Positions 1 to 8,907 are shown, numbered from the stretch's first letter. The stretch is DNA of 64,000 bases from Rheinheimera baltica DSM 14885 (GCF_000425345.1 NZ_AUDG01000001.1:169573-233572), one strand, 5' to 3'. Numbers and translations: made by a program. Notes: generated from the letters alone by a model not told the origin.

Positions 1-360
1 ACTGTTGGGGTTATTCGGCTGCTTTGCCATCGCAATAGTGGCTCGCACATTTGACCATTTTGGCTCGTTGACAATCTGCGCGTTTGTCGCAGTGGCTTTT
101 AATGGCAATTGCTGATCAAACTTAAATCCCCCCCCCTGGATTACAAAGCCAGGTATTGAACGATGGATCACAGTGCCATCGTACCGTCCCGATTTCACAT
201 AACTCAGGAAGTTTTGTACTGTCACCGGAGTTGACTCATCATAAAGGTTAATTTCGAACTTACCTACGTTGGTGGTAACTTCTACAACAGTAGCCTGGGC
301 CAGGGTGCTGCAGCCTAACACGAGGCTTACCAGCAGTGCATTTACCGCTTTTATCGACAT
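1..360 (-). CDS. Cyclophilin-type peptidyl-prolyl isomerase, C-terminus cut by window edge
   Basis: The gene reads leftward from ATG at 358-360 and is still open at base 1, giving 120 visible residues. The N-terminus is a signal peptide (MSIKAVNALLVSLVLG, cut near AQA), so the enzyme is exported to the periplasm, where cyclophilins isomerise Xaa-Pro bonds. The mature part starts with VEVTTNVGKFEINLYDE and contains the cyclophilin motif VIHRSIPGFVIQGGGF, followed by IAMAKQ just before the edge, where the active-site phenylalanine segment would begin. It is a PpiA/PpiB-like single-domain protein. A run of nine G residues lies in the coding strand at the QGGGF codons. Start choice is supported by the signal peptide. 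Confidence 0.88.
   Translation of the reverse strand, partial: MSIKAVNALLVSLVLGCSTLAQATVVEVTTNVGKFEINLYDESTPVTVQNFLSYVKSGRYDGTVIHRSIPGFVIQGGGFKFDQQLPLKATATNAQIVNEPKWSNVRATIAMAKQPNNPNS
128..136. repeat. Nine-base C/G homopolymer inside the cyclophilin gene
   Basis: Nine consecutive C on the plus strand (G on the coding strand) encode the glycine run of the cyclophilin motif. Such tracts are prone to slippage; gain or loss of one base would truncate the isomerase. Confidence 0.9.
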
Positions 361-429
361 AATGATACTCTCCGCAATTTGCGCTGCAGCATAAAACAAG
401 CTCCAAAGTAAAATCCAGCTAAGTAACAA

Positions 430-2415
430 TTAATTACGTTTGCCAGCTGTTCCAGCGTCACTGCTGGTGCGACGAGAACGGGTTTTGCCATTTTTCCCAA
501 CTGCTGGTTTCTTACGTTTCCAGCGCGCGGGTTGCCCCATCGGTAATCCGCTTGGCAATACAAACGCAGCTTCAGTGACCAGCTGAGTCAATTGTGCAAC
601 CAAAGGCTGCATAAACCCTTGATAACTTTGCTGGCGCTGACAAATGGCATTTAAAGCCGCTTCCCAACGTGCTGTCATATCAGGCAGTACTGCCTGCACC
701 GGTAACGCATTGATTAAAGCCGTGCCAGTCTGCGTAGCATGTATATTTTTCCCCTCCCGGCGTAAAAAGCCTCGTTTAAACAGTAGCTCTATAATCCCAG
801 CACGCGTTGCTTCGGTTCCCAATCCATCAGTGTCACGTAATATTTTACGGATAGTTGCATCGGTAACATAGCGGCTAATGCCTGTCATAGCACTTAACAG
901 ACTGGCATCATTAAATGCCTGCGCTGGCTTGGTTTGCTTTTCTAACATTTGGCTGCCCACACAAACCAGTTGCTGCCCAAGCTGAAGCTTGGGTAATGCA
1001 GTTTGTTGCAAAGCTTGTTCTGCTTTATCCGTATCCTGGTGATTTTCATTCTCACGGCGATACAGCGATTTCCATCCTGCTTGAATCTGTGTTCTGGCTT
1101 TAGCTATAAAGCAACCGCCAGCCAGGGTGACATCAACTTGAGTATCGCTATAACAAAATGCAGGATAAAACTGCGCCATATACTGTCGGGCTATTAATTG
1201 GTACAGCCGCTGTGCCGCTAAACTTAGTTGAGTGACAGACTGACGCTTTTCTGTTGGAATAATGGCATGATGCGCTTCAACTCTGGCGTCATTCCACGCC
1301 TTACTTACCAAACGCATGTCTGCTGATGCCACAACGGCTGTTAACTCAGAGTCATTGTTAGCAATGGCCTGACATACCATTGGGGCTTGCTTCAACTGAT
1401 CTTTAGGTAAATAGCGATTATCTGAACGCGGATAAGTAATTAATTTATGTTTTTCGTACAATTGCTGGCAGGTATCCAACACTTGCTGCGCTGTCATACC
1501 ATAGCGGCGGGCAGCATCTATTTGTAATGTCGATAAGTTATACGGTAAGGGTGGAGCCTGTTTGCCATCTTTATGCTCTAGTTTACTAATTACTCCCGTT
1601 TCACCGCTGATTTTTTGTTGTACTTTTTCAGCCAGCGCTTTTGACAACACCCTGCCTGCGTCATCTTGCCAGGGCAAGCAGGCAGCACTGGGTTGCCACA
1701 ATGCTGAAAATTGCTGCTTATCTTGCGTCTCGAGTTCAGCTATAACCTGAAAAAACGGCTTAGTGATAAAGTCTGCTATATCCTTATCCCGCTTTACTAC
1801 CAGGCCCAATAACGGGGTTTGCACGCGCCCGACGGATAACACGCCTTGATAGCCCGCTTTTTGCCCCTGCAGAGTATAAGCACGGGTCATATTCAGCCCA
1901 TACAACCAGTCAGCCCGGCTACGCGCTAATGCTGACGTTGATAACGGGACAAACTCCTTATTAGGTTTAAGCTGCGTTAACGCTCGCTTCACCGCGGGCA
2001 AATTAAGATCGTTAATTAATAAGCGTTGTGTATTGGCTAATTTTTCGCCCGTTACACCGCAAAATGCAAGAACTTCATCAACTAACAATTGACCTTCTCG
2101 ATCAGGATCTCCGGCATGAACTACACTATCTGCTTGTTTTAACAGTTTTTTAATTACATTCAGTTGCTGCTGCGCTGATTTCCGAACTTTTAATTGCCAT
2201 TTATCCGGCACTATAGGCAATTGCGTTGCCTGCCAGCGTTTAAAATCCGGACTATAATCATGTGGCTCAGCTTGCTCCAACAGGTGGCCAACACACCAAC
2301 TAACGACGTCACCGTTGGCTAATCGGATAAAGCCATTCTCTTTAAACTGTGGCTTAGGCAATGCTGCAGCGATGGCTCTGCCTAAACTGGGTTTTTCGGC
2401 GATATAAAGTTTCAT
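430..2415 (-). CDS. topB: DNA topoisomerase III (type IA)
   Basis: 661 residues, close to E. coli TopB. It is a cytoplasmic type IA topoisomerase that passes and decatenates single strands, usually with RecQ. The Toprim domain is at the N-terminus (KLYIAEKPS with Glu7, then DPDRE at 103-107). The active-site tyrosine is Y328 in LITYPRSDNRYLP, the same number as in E. coli. SVGRVQTPLL (194-203) and the D-G-L-G-T-E-A-T-R box near residue 530 are also family landmarks. The C-terminus is a short basic tail (RWKRKKPAVGKNGKTRSRR) without zinc fingers, as in other TopB. It is transcribed away from the KfrA-like gene across a 166-base divergent gap. Confidence 0.96.
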   Translation of the reverse strand: MKLYIAEKPSLGRAIAAALPKPQFKENGFIRLANGDVVSWCVGHLLEQAEPHDYSPDFKRWQATQLPIVPDKWQLKVRKSAQQQLNVIKKLLKQADSVVHAGDPDREGQLLVDEVLAFCGVTGEKLANTQRLLINDLNLPAVKRALTQLKPNKEFVPLSTSALARSRADWLYGLNMTRAYTLQGQKAGYQGVLSVGRVQTPLLGLVVKRDKDIADFITKPFFQVIAELETQDKQQFSALWQPSAACLPWQDDAGRVLSKALAEKVQQKISGETGVISKLEHKDGKQAPPLPYNLSTLQIDAARRYGMTAQQVLDTCQQLYEKHKLITYPRSDNRYLPKDQLKQAPMVCQAIANNDSELTAVVASADMRLVSKAWNDARVEAHHAIIPTEKRQSVTQLSLAAQRLYQLIARQYMAQFYPAFCYSDTQVDVTLAGGCFIAKARTQIQAGWKSLYRRENENHQDTDKAEQALQQTALPKLQLGQQLVCVGSQMLEKQTKPAQAFNDASLLSAMTGISRYVTDATIRKILRDTDGLGTEATRAGIIELLFKRGFLRREGKNIHATQTGTALINALPVQAVLPDMTARWEAALNAICQRQQSYQGFMQPLVAQLTQLVTEAAFVLPSGLPMGQPARWKRKKPAVGKNGKTRSRRTSSDAGTAGKRN

Positions 2416-2581
2416 TGCGGCATCACAACTGTAATTTTAAACAGCACTTTAGTTGTTTGAACGTTAAGATGCAAAAAAAATGTAATTAAAAGTTGGTTTT
2501 AAGAAAAAAGTGCATAGAATGATTGCTTAGTATAAGCCAGTAGTTTTTAGGTTTTCACCCCCGTCAGTTGGATGTAGAGCG

Positions 2582-4366
2582 ATGCAATATAGTGAAGTTA
2601 AGAAGATCTGTGATGAACTGCATAAAACAGGCAAGCCTGTTTCATTAGATTATTTAATTTCTCAAGTACCTGGTGCTCAAGCCAGTTTGGTAGTGCATTA
2701 CCAAAAATGGCGGAATGAACAAGCCAATGTAGCGCCACCAACGACGACTGGTGAGAGCATGTTTAGTGAAGATTTTGTCGCAGCGTTTCAGCGCGAGTCC
2801 GCCCAGCATTCGAAAAAATTAACCGACCAGCTAAATCAGCAACTGCAACAAGCTATGCAAGCTGAAGTGTTGGCGGCTGAACACAACCGAGAGTTACAAC
2901 AGGAAGTTGAGCAACTGCAACAGCGCAAAACGGAGTTAGAATCCAGTTTGCAGCAGCAACAGCAGCAGCTTTCAACTCAAGCCGAAAAGTACTCTAGCCT
3001 TATAGAAGAACGCGACCAGGCATTGGCTGTAGGTAAAGCGCAGCAGCAGGAACTGGATGACGCCAGATCGCAATTGTCGCAACAACTGGATACTATTGAG
3101 CAGACCGAATTAGAACTGCAGTCTCAGAAAACGGCTCTTGAACAAGTACAACAACAGCTACAGACAGCTGAGCAAGACCTGGCTGCCGCGAAACAAGAAA
3201 CTGAGCAAGCAAAGCAAGATGCAGAACAGTTACAGTTAAAAATAATCAGCCTGCAACAGTCACAAGATGAACTGGAACAACAGCTGCAAGGCGAGCAAGA
3301 GCTTAACCAACAAAAGCTTCAGCAGTTGCAAGATGAACTGGCGGCTAACGAACAAGAGTTAGAACCGTTAAAAGCCAAATTAGAAGCAGCACAGCAAGCA
3401 GAACAGCAGCTGAAAGCGCTGGAGCAAGCCGAAGAAAAAGTTAAAGCAGAGTTAGCCGCTGCACATAAAACCAGCAAAAAGTTACAGCAAGACTTACAAA
3501 CACGCGAGCATGATGTTACAGAGCTCGAGGCAATGTTAAGTGAGTTTGAAAATAAACTTCAGCAGGCAACCAAGACCGAAACTCAGGCAGTAGCATTAAA
3601 TAAACGATTGCAAGCTCAGTTAGAGCAAGCGCAACGAGCATTGAATGATCAGGATGACGGAGTTACACCCACAGCATCCGCAGCCGACAATTCAGCGAAT
3701 AGCGCGTTATTAGCTGATCTTGAGACTGCACAGCAAGAACTGGCAAGCGCGCAGCAAATGGTTGAGCAGCTGAGCGCTGAACGTGACCAGGCGCTAAGCA
3801 AACTAGAGCAGGTACAGCAACAAGAAGGTACCGTAGTTGTTGAGGCGCAAGCCAATAACGATGAAGCCCAAGCCAGAATTACACAGCAAGAGCAAGAGTT
3901 AGATGCGCTTAATACACAAATTAGCGAGCTGAATAAAGAGCTTGATCATATTCGCCGTGAAGCTGACGTACAGCGCGACAATGCCGTTAAAGCGCAAGAA
4001 CAGTTAGATGCCATGCAAAAAGCGCAGTCTACTGAAATAGATGACTCACAAGATATTCAGGCAACATTGGAACAGCTGCGCACCAACAATGCCATGTTAA
4101 AAGAGCAAAGTGCTATTACCGCGGGTCATCAGTCGGAGCAACGCGAGGTCATTCGCCAGTTACGCGAAGAATTACAGCAACAGCGTGATTTAGTTGCCGA
4201 TATTCAGCTGGAAAAAGAAAAGCTGAAGAAAGAAAGAGCCCAACTTGAACAACAAGTTAGTTTTGTAAAAGACAATGCCGCGTCAACCATTGAGCGCTTA
4301 ACGCGTTACCGCGAACAGGCTCAGGAAAAAATTGAAAAGCTGGAGAAAAAGCTTAATAACGCTTAA
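2582..4366 (+). CDS. KfrA-like protein: N-terminal DNA-binding domain plus long coiled coil
   Basis: 594 residues. The first ~50 residues (YSEVKKICDELHKTGKPVSL, then SLVVHYQKWRNEQ) fit the KfrA_N helix-turn-helix type domain known from plasmid partition regulators. From about residue 80 to the end the protein is an almost unbroken Gln/Glu/Leu-rich coiled coil. KfrA of plasmid RK2 binds DNA with its N-terminus and oligomerises through its coil. In chromosomes such proteins sit alone and their role is not settled; nucleoid or membrane anchoring is a guess. It is divergent from topB, which hints at a DNA-topology or segregation context but proves nothing. Long coiled coils give spurious matches to SMC and myosin-like proteins. 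Confidence 0.75.
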   Translation: MQYSEVKKICDELHKTGKPVSLDYLISQVPGAQASLVVHYQKWRNEQANVAPPTTTGESMFSEDFVAAFQRESAQHSKKLTDQLNQQLQQAMQAEVLAAEHNRELQQEVEQLQQRKTELESSLQQQQQQLSTQAEKYSSLIEERDQALAVGKAQQQELDDARSQLSQQLDTIEQTELELQSQKTALEQVQQQLQTAEQDLAAAKQETEQAKQDAEQLQLKIISLQQSQDELEQQLQGEQELNQQKLQQLQDELAANEQELEPLKAKLEAAQQAEQQLKALEQAEEKVKAELAAAHKTSKKLQQDLQTREHDVTELEAMLSEFENKLQQATKTETQAVALNKRLQAQLEQAQRALNDQDDGVTPTASAADNSANSALLADLETAQQELASAQQMVEQLSAERDQALSKLEQVQQQEGTVVVEAQANNDEAQARITQQEQELDALNTQISELNKELDHIRREADVQRDNAVKAQEQLDAMQKAQSTEIDDSQDIQATLEQLRTNNAMLKEQSAITAGHQSEQREVIRQLREELQQQRDLVADIQLEKEKLKKERAQLEQQVSFVKDNAASTIERLTRYREQAQEKIEKLEKKLNNA

Positions 4367-4402
4367 CTAAGCCTTATTGCTTGCACGTTATACAAAACCA
4401 CT

Positions 4403-4421
4403 ACCGGGCATATTGCCCGGT
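4403..4421 (+). terminator. Hairpin after the KfrA-like gene
   Basis: An 8-bp perfect stem (ACCGGGCA / TGCCCGGT) with a 3-base loop lies 37 bases after the stop codon. There is no T-run behind it, so termination is probable rather than certain. Confidence 0.45.
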
Positions 4422-4493
4422 AACGGCTAAATTTATTCACTCTGCACTTGTAACCACCCCGCGCCAAACTTAGTTGAACCTACAGGATTATTC

Positions 4494-5561
4494 ATGAAGT
4501 TGACATTCGTTCTCGCAACGACACTCCTGGGTAGTTTAATGCTACTGAGCGCATGCAGCACATCAAATACCGTGCAACAGCTTAACGGAATACCAGATAA
4601 CGCCGCCGATATCGTAAAAAATAAAGCCTATTTTCAAAATATGTACCGCGGTGACATTCCGTACCCTGCCAACTGTGAGCAGGATTGCTACTTACCTCAC
4701 CCGTTAGTAGAGTGCCAAACGCCAGCAGAGCAGTGTCGCTATACCGGCGCTAAAGCATCACCGGAGTTAAAAACCGGTTTTAGCGTGCACTGGTTAGGGC
4801 ACGCCAGTTTCAGTATTAATACACCAGACGGTCAGCAACTTTTGCTAGACCCGGTAACCGGTCAGTTTGACTGGCCAGTTAACTGGGCTGCACACCTCTT
4901 TGGCACTAAGGCTCGACCTACTATGCCTGAGCTTAGCCCAGAACAATTGGCTGCCACTGATGCTGTACTGTATTCGCATTTGCACTATGACCACTTTAGT
5001 ACCCGCGATATTAAACTTATTGGCACCAGCGCTCATTATTATTTGCCCTACGGTATGGCAGCATACATGCCAAACGGCGGCTATCAAGTCACTGAAATGG
5101 CTTGGTATAGCAGCGCGCAACAGGGCAAGCTAACCATTGATGCTGTACCGGCACGTCACTTTAACAGCCGTACCCTAAGTGATGAAAACCAAGCATTGTG
5201 GGCAGGCTGGCTAATTCAACACGGCGATAAAAAGCTATTTTTTGCCGGTGATACCGGCTATTCACAGCATTTTAACGACATAAGGCAAAGGTATGGTGTT
5301 ATTGATATTTGCCTGCTGCCCATAGCCTCTTACCATGGGCCAAATTACCGCGCCGTACATATGACACCAGAAGATGCACTCATGGTAGCGGAAGAATTGG
5401 GCTGTAAAGTGATGATCCCCTGGGGGTACGGCAATGCCAGCTGGCAGATGGGGGATCACAGTTCACACTCACCACTGCTGCGTTTACTTTATATGCAGCA
5501 GCGGCTAAACAGTAAGGTGCCGCTGCTGATTTTAAATGAAGGCGATCGTGTTGCTCTGTAA
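4494..5561 (+). CDS. Metallo-beta-lactamase-fold hydrolase, lipoprotein
   Basis: 355 residues with a lipoprotein signal ending LLSACS (lipid on Cys21), so it is membrane anchored and faces the periplasm. The fold is seen from GHASFSI, LLDPV and the metal motif SHLHYDHFS (HxHxDH), then ARHFNSR, FFAGDTGYS and the late HMTPEDA segment. This pattern belongs to the UlaG/NAPE-PLD-like branch of the family, whose members cleave phosphodiester or lactone bonds. The substrate cannot be told from sequence. Four cysteines near residues 62-80 (NCEQDCYLPHPLVECQ) could form disulphides. It stands alone, convergent with the small membrane protein operon. Confidence 0.85.
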   Translation: MKLTFVLATTLLGSLMLLSACSTSNTVQQLNGIPDNAADIVKNKAYFQNMYRGDIPYPANCEQDCYLPHPLVECQTPAEQCRYTGAKASPELKTGFSVHWLGHASFSINTPDGQQLLLDPVTGQFDWPVNWAAHLFGTKARPTMPELSPEQLAATDAVLYSHLHYDHFSTRDIKLIGTSAHYYLPYGMAAYMPNGGYQVTEMAWYSSAQQGKLTIDAVPARHFNSRTLSDENQALWAGWLIQHGDKKLFFAGDTGYSQHFNDIRQRYGVIDICLLPIASYHGPNYRAVHMTPEDALMVAEELGCKVMIPWGYGNASWQMGDHSSHSPLLRLLYMQQRLNSKVPLLILNEGDRVAL

Positions 5562-5575
5562 CGCAGCACTGGGAA

Positions 5576-5854
5576 TTACAGCACCGGTTTTAACCGGGCT
5601 TTAGTGGCCAGCCTATTGCTGAGTTTTCCGGTAACGGCCCACACCAGTAGCGCCAGCCAGGCAATCCAGGAAACACCGGCCGGAATATTTAGCAGTGCAA
5701 TTTTGCCAAAATGCTGGCGGTTAAACGCCAGCGCTAGCAGGCTGGGTAAAAACCACACCGTTAAAAAGAACAGACCAAAGCCAACTAAAAACAGTACATC
5801 AGCTTGTTGCCAGGCCGTGCTGAAGGTGGCGATAAAGTGGTTTATAGTTTCCAT
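5576..5854 (-). CDS. Small membrane protein of the superinfection-immunity (Imm) type
   Basis: 92 residues with two membrane segments (about 22-44 and 52-75). The second half, FLPSLLALAFNRQHFGK then ALLNIPAGVSWIAWLALLVW, fits the Imm_superinfect family, named after phage T4 Imm, which blocks DNA entry of a second phage. Most chromosomal members have unknown function. A GAGGACTAAAAC ribosome site sits before ATG 5852-5854 and overlaps the stop of the upstream 51-residue gene. The N-terminus (METINHFIATFSTAWQQAD) is clearly similar to that neighbour, so the two share an ancestor over their first ~35 residues. Confidence 0.75.
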   Translation of the reverse strand: METINHFIATFSTAWQQADVLFLVGFGLFFLTVWFLPSLLALAFNRQHFGKIALLNIPAGVSWIAWLALLVWAVTGKLSNRLATKARLKPVL

Positions 5855-5857
5855 GTT

Positions 5858-6013
5858 TTAGTCCTCGTTTGTTACTTTTTTAACTGCAGCTTCAAGCACC
5901 ACGGCAATCAGCCACATTGCCGCAAAAAAGATGCCGAAAGATACTAACTCGTTGCTATCGACCTGGTACCAAGCGGTTGTCAATGGTGTTATTAAGTGTT
6001 GTAGGGTTTCCAT
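5858..6013 (-). CDS. 51-residue single-span membrane protein, partial paralogue of the next gene
   Basis: ATG at 6011-6013 is preceded by AGGAAATAATA, a good ribosome site. The product METLQHLITPLTTAWYQVDS, then a membrane span (LVSFGIFFAAMWLIAVVLEA), ends in a charged KKVTNED tail. It matches the start of the downstream Imm-like gene at METxxHxI, TAWxQxD and LVxFGxFF. Its stop codon lies three bases before that gene's ATG and overlaps its ribosome site, so the two are one operon and probably translationally coupled. No known function; a membrane partner of the Imm-like protein is an inference. Confidence 0.7.
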   Translation of the reverse strand: METLQHLITPLTTAWYQVDSNELVSFGIFFAAMWLIAVVLEAAVKKVTNED

Positions 6014-6056
6014 TATTATTTCCTCATCATGTGTAAGATAAATTTGCTAATCAGAT

Positions 6057-7532
6057 TTACAGTTCAATTTTGGTCAGGTTTTCCAACTGGTTTTTTAGTT
6101 CTTCAACGCGCCAGGCGTAGCCTTGCTGCACCACGGTGTGCACAGTATTTAGCGCAGTAAGATTGGTAAGCGGATTAGCTCGCATCACAATAAAGTCAGC
6201 AACAAAGCCTGGTGCAAGCTGGCCGGTGTTAGCCAGGTTCAGATGGCGGGCGCCGCCTATCGTAGCCAGTTGCAATATTTGCCAGTTCGTTAAACCTGCA
6301 CCCTGGCTAAGTTGTAATTCACGCAGATAAAAGGGGCCGCTGGCTACACTGTCAGTGCCGATGGCTAATGGCACGCCGGCGTCAAATAAACGTTTAAACA
6401 ATTGCTGTACTTTTGGTAGTTGCTGCTGCGCAGTAGTAAATTCTTCTGCTGTCCAGTCATAACTTGGCGCCGCCATCGTTGCGCGCCAACGCTTGCGCAT
6501 CTGTGGGTGAAATACCCACATATCATCCTCAGAATAAAGCGCGTCTAACTCGCGGGCGAAATATAACAATTCATTAACAACCAACGTTAAATCAATCCGG
6601 GTTTGTTGCTTAACTAAGCTGCCGATCAATCGCTGCACTGGCTCACTGTCGTAGTCTACATGCTGGAACCAGCTGTAAATAAATCGCTGATTAAGCAGAT
6701 TTTTTCTTTCAGCAAGATAAGAGACTTTAGATGCCCCGGTTAACAGCTCAGCACTGGTTGGCAGAGCATGGGTTAATATATCAACGCCGAGCTCTGCCGC
6801 GTACTGCCAACTAACACTGTCCAGATGCGCGACTGTTTTCAAGCCTGCCTCATTAGCCAGGCGCACGCCCATTGCCACCTCATCTTTACTCAGACCCGCA
6901 TAAAGCTTGATGTAATCGGCCCCCTGCGCTTTTTGGCTAGCTATTTCTACCTGCCAACCGGCTTCATCTTTCGGATGTACAGAGCCTCCTAAAATCGGCG
7001 TGGGTTCAAAGATATAACCAGCATAGCTGAGCTTTGGCCCAGGCCAACTCCCTGATTGCTGTTGACGCAGATACTCAGCATTCGCAGCCGCGTCGCCCGC
7101 CGGACTAAAAGCCGTGGTCACGCCGGTGGCAAGCGTACTGATGGCGTGATAACGGGTCATTTCACTGTTGCCTTGCAATGTCAGTGCTGGCTTACCGTCC
7201 TGCATCACCACCCGTGGTGGGCCGGCGGTCAAATGCAGGTGAACATCAATCAAGCCAGGCATGACATATTGGCCCTGCAAATCAATCTGATTTGCCGCCT
7301 CAGGTAAGCCGGCATCTGCCTGAAGCTGCCCCATTTGCACTATGTTGCCATTTTTTACCAACAACCAACCGTCGTTAAGCTGTTGCTCAGTTGCCGGATT
7401 TAGCAAGGTAGCGTTGTGATACAGCACCGTGTCTTGCTGAACAGCGCTTAAATTATCTGCCAGCACCAGCTGCGATGAAAAACCTGCGACCAAACAGACA
7501 AGTAATGATTTTTTCAAGTTTATTGTTTTCAA
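6057..7532 (-). CDS. Exported metal-dependent amidohydrolase
   Basis: 491 residues with a signal peptide (KKSLLVCLVAGFSSQLVLA). The amidohydrolase/imidazolonepropionase-like fold is shown by the composite N- and C-terminal sandwich (LVKNGNIVQMGQ; ADFIVMRANPL), the first metal motif GLIDVHLHLT, the lysine in YIKLYAG, a histidine in TVAHLDS, and the late GTDSVASGP aspartate. Exported members of this group hydrolyse dipeptides, cyclic amides or organophosphate-like esters; the substrate is not visible here. It is divergent from the ECF sigma factor gene, with 175 bases between them. Confidence 0.85.
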   Translation of the reverse strand: MKTINLKKSLLVCLVAGFSSQLVLADNLSAVQQDTVLYHNATLLNPATEQQLNDGWLLVKNGNIVQMGQLQADAGLPEAANQIDLQGQYVMPGLIDVHLHLTAGPPRVVMQDGKPALTLQGNSEMTRYHAISTLATGVTTAFSPAGDAAANAEYLRQQQSGSWPGPKLSYAGYIFEPTPILGGSVHPKDEAGWQVEIASQKAQGADYIKLYAGLSKDEVAMGVRLANEAGLKTVAHLDSVSWQYAAELGVDILTHALPTSAELLTGASKVSYLAERKNLLNQRFIYSWFQHVDYDSEPVQRLIGSLVKQQTRIDLTLVVNELLYFARELDALYSEDDMWVFHPQMRKRWRATMAAPSYDWTAEEFTTAQQQLPKVQQLFKRLFDAGVPLAIGTDSVASGPFYLRELQLSQGAGLTNWQILQLATIGGARHLNLANTGQLAPGFVADFIVMRANPLTNLTALNTVHTVVQQGYAWRVEELKNQLENLTKIEL

Positions 7533-7588
7533 GGTAAGGCTCCTGCTATTTTCTGTATTTGCTGATTAAGTCGTTGATTTTTTGTCAG

Positions 7589-7625
7589 GTGTTACAGATT
7601 ATTTTTTTATTTATTTGTGTAACAC
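7589..7625. promoter_or_regulatory. Inverted repeat in the amidohydrolase / sigma factor divergent region
   Basis: Arms GTGTTACA (7589-7596) and TGTAACAC (7618-7625) are perfect complements separated by 21 AT-rich bases. A second short inverted repeat, GTCTG-N6-CAGAC, follows. The arms could be a regulator site or the two oppositely oriented -35 elements of an ECF promoter pair. Inference only. Confidence 0.35.
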
Positions 7626-7707
7626 TTGGTCTGACTTAACAGACTAAACGGGTAGGCGCGGTAAAAGCTGCGTAACTCAGACAGACTTAATAAAAGGGCG
7701 TCATCGT

Positions 7708-8232
7708 TTGATAACAGCACCCAACAGCGGGCAAAACGCTACCAATTTCGTTTTGAAACTATGGCAGCAACACCAGGGCGCCATTGGCCGTGCTTTAATG
7801 GCCAACGAGGCAGATCCGGCAGCGCGGCAAGATTTAAAACAGGATATTTTTTTGGCATTGCATCAGGCGGCAGACAGGCTAAAAGCTGCAGAAATGCCGC
7901 GCGCTTACCTGTTTCGTATCGTGCACAATGTCACTGTCGATCATATAGCCCGTGCACAGCGGCATAAGTGGCAGCCACTGGATGACGAATTACAGCAACA
8001 GATGCTGGATGATTGCCCGTCAGAACTATTAGGTGAACAACAACAAAGCCAGCAGTTAATGCGAGCCGTAAGGCAATTGTCTGCAGCTAACCGGCAGGTG
8101 ATTTTGCTGGCAATGGAAGATTTAGATGCACCAGAGATTGCAGATATTCTGCAAATTAGCCACGGTGCAGTGCGGGTGCGGCTTAATCGCGCCAAAACAG
8201 AATTGATGGAGCTGATGCAAAATGGCAGATAA
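7708..8232 (+). CDS. ECF-type RNA polymerase sigma factor
   Basis: 174 residues, the usual ECF length. Region 2 lies at about 20-90 (DLKQDIFLALHQA; RAYLFRIVHNVTVDHIARA) and region 4 at about 115-170 (LSAANRQVILLAMEDLDAPE, then EIADILQISHGAVRVRLNRA, a helix-turn-helix). It directs RNA polymerase to a small promoter set in response to an envelope or other signal. The start used is TTG at 7708 behind AAAAGGGCG; the next possible starts would cut into region 2. The gene overlaps the following membrane protein by 11 bases, the usual arrangement for a sigma factor and its regulator. Confidence 0.88.
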   Translation: MITAPNSGQNATNFVLKLWQQHQGAIGRALMANEADPAARQDLKQDIFLALHQAADRLKAAEMPRAYLFRIVHNVTVDHIARAQRHKWQPLDDELQQQMLDDCPSELLGEQQQSQQLMRAVRQLSAANRQVILLAMEDLDAPEIADILQISHGAVRVRLNRAKTELMELMQNGR

Positions 8233-8803
8233 CTTTGACTTTGACGCCCTGGCGAAAAGCTGGCAGCAGCAACCTGCGGACGAGGCGGCTCCAAGCACCA
8301 CTGATTTAGCCGAGGCCAGTCAGCGCCTGCGCGAGCAAAAATTGCTGATGTATGGCGAGTGGCTCGGGGCGGTTATTATGGCTATTACTGCAGTGTGGTT
8401 ATTATTTAACCTGCCTGGCTGGCTAGGGGGAGTTTCAGCCCTATTTCTGGCACTTGGGGCCTTAAGTACAGCATATATTAGCTGGCAGATACACCGGCCA
8501 ATACTGGCTTATGACAACTGGAGTAGCAACGGCTTGCTGCAATTTCGCCGCCGGGCCTGCCAGCTTAATGTACAGCATTATCGCTATACCCAGCTCAGCT
8601 GCTTGGCACTACTGTTATTTACGCTGGTACTGTGGATTTTGCACCTGTGGCAACTGGACGATACCCCACTTACCATGCTGCTATTTTACAGCCTGATCGT
8701 ATCGCCGGCCTGTGTGTTTGGCATTTACCGGCTGCAAAAAAAGGTTCATCAAAAAGCCATTGAGTTGGCGCATTTAGATGCGCTGGCCGCGGACTTTGAC
8801 TAA
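8222..8803 (+). CDS. Membrane protein coupled to the ECF sigma factor (possible anti-sigma)
   Basis: 193 residues. A polar N-terminus of ~40 residues (DNFDFDALAKSWQQQPAD, later SQRLREQK) is followed by four predicted membrane segments in two pairs (about 44-82 and 121-166) and a short cytoplasmic tail. The start overlaps the sigma gene by 11 bases, which argues for a stoichiometric partner. Anti-sigma factors of this size often hold the sigma factor with the N-terminal cytoplasmic part. No zinc HxxxCxxC motif is visible, so if it is an anti-sigma factor it is not of the ZAS type. The family is not recognised. Confidence 0.6.
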   Translation: MADNFDFDALAKSWQQQPADEAAPSTTDLAEASQRLREQKLLMYGEWLGAVIMAITAVWLLFNLPGWLGGVSALFLALGALSTAYISWQIHRPILAYDNWSSNGLLQFRRRACQLNVQHYRYTQLSCLALLLFTLVLWILHLWQLDDTPLTMLLFYSLIVSPACVFGIYRLQKKVHQKAIELAHLDALAADFD

Positions 8804-8822
8804 GCAATTGTCCCAGCACTAA

Positions 8823-8844
8823 GCTGCCGGCAAACACCGGCAGC
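8823..8844 (+). terminator. Hairpin after the sigma/anti-sigma operon
   Basis: Stem GCTGCCGG / CCGGCAGC with a 6-base loop, 20 bases after the stop. No U-tract follows. Confidence 0.4.
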
Positions 8845-8907
8845 AACTAGCACTGACATATACGCCAGAAAGGCAGCTACGATACGCTACTGTAAACATC
8901 GCTGAGT

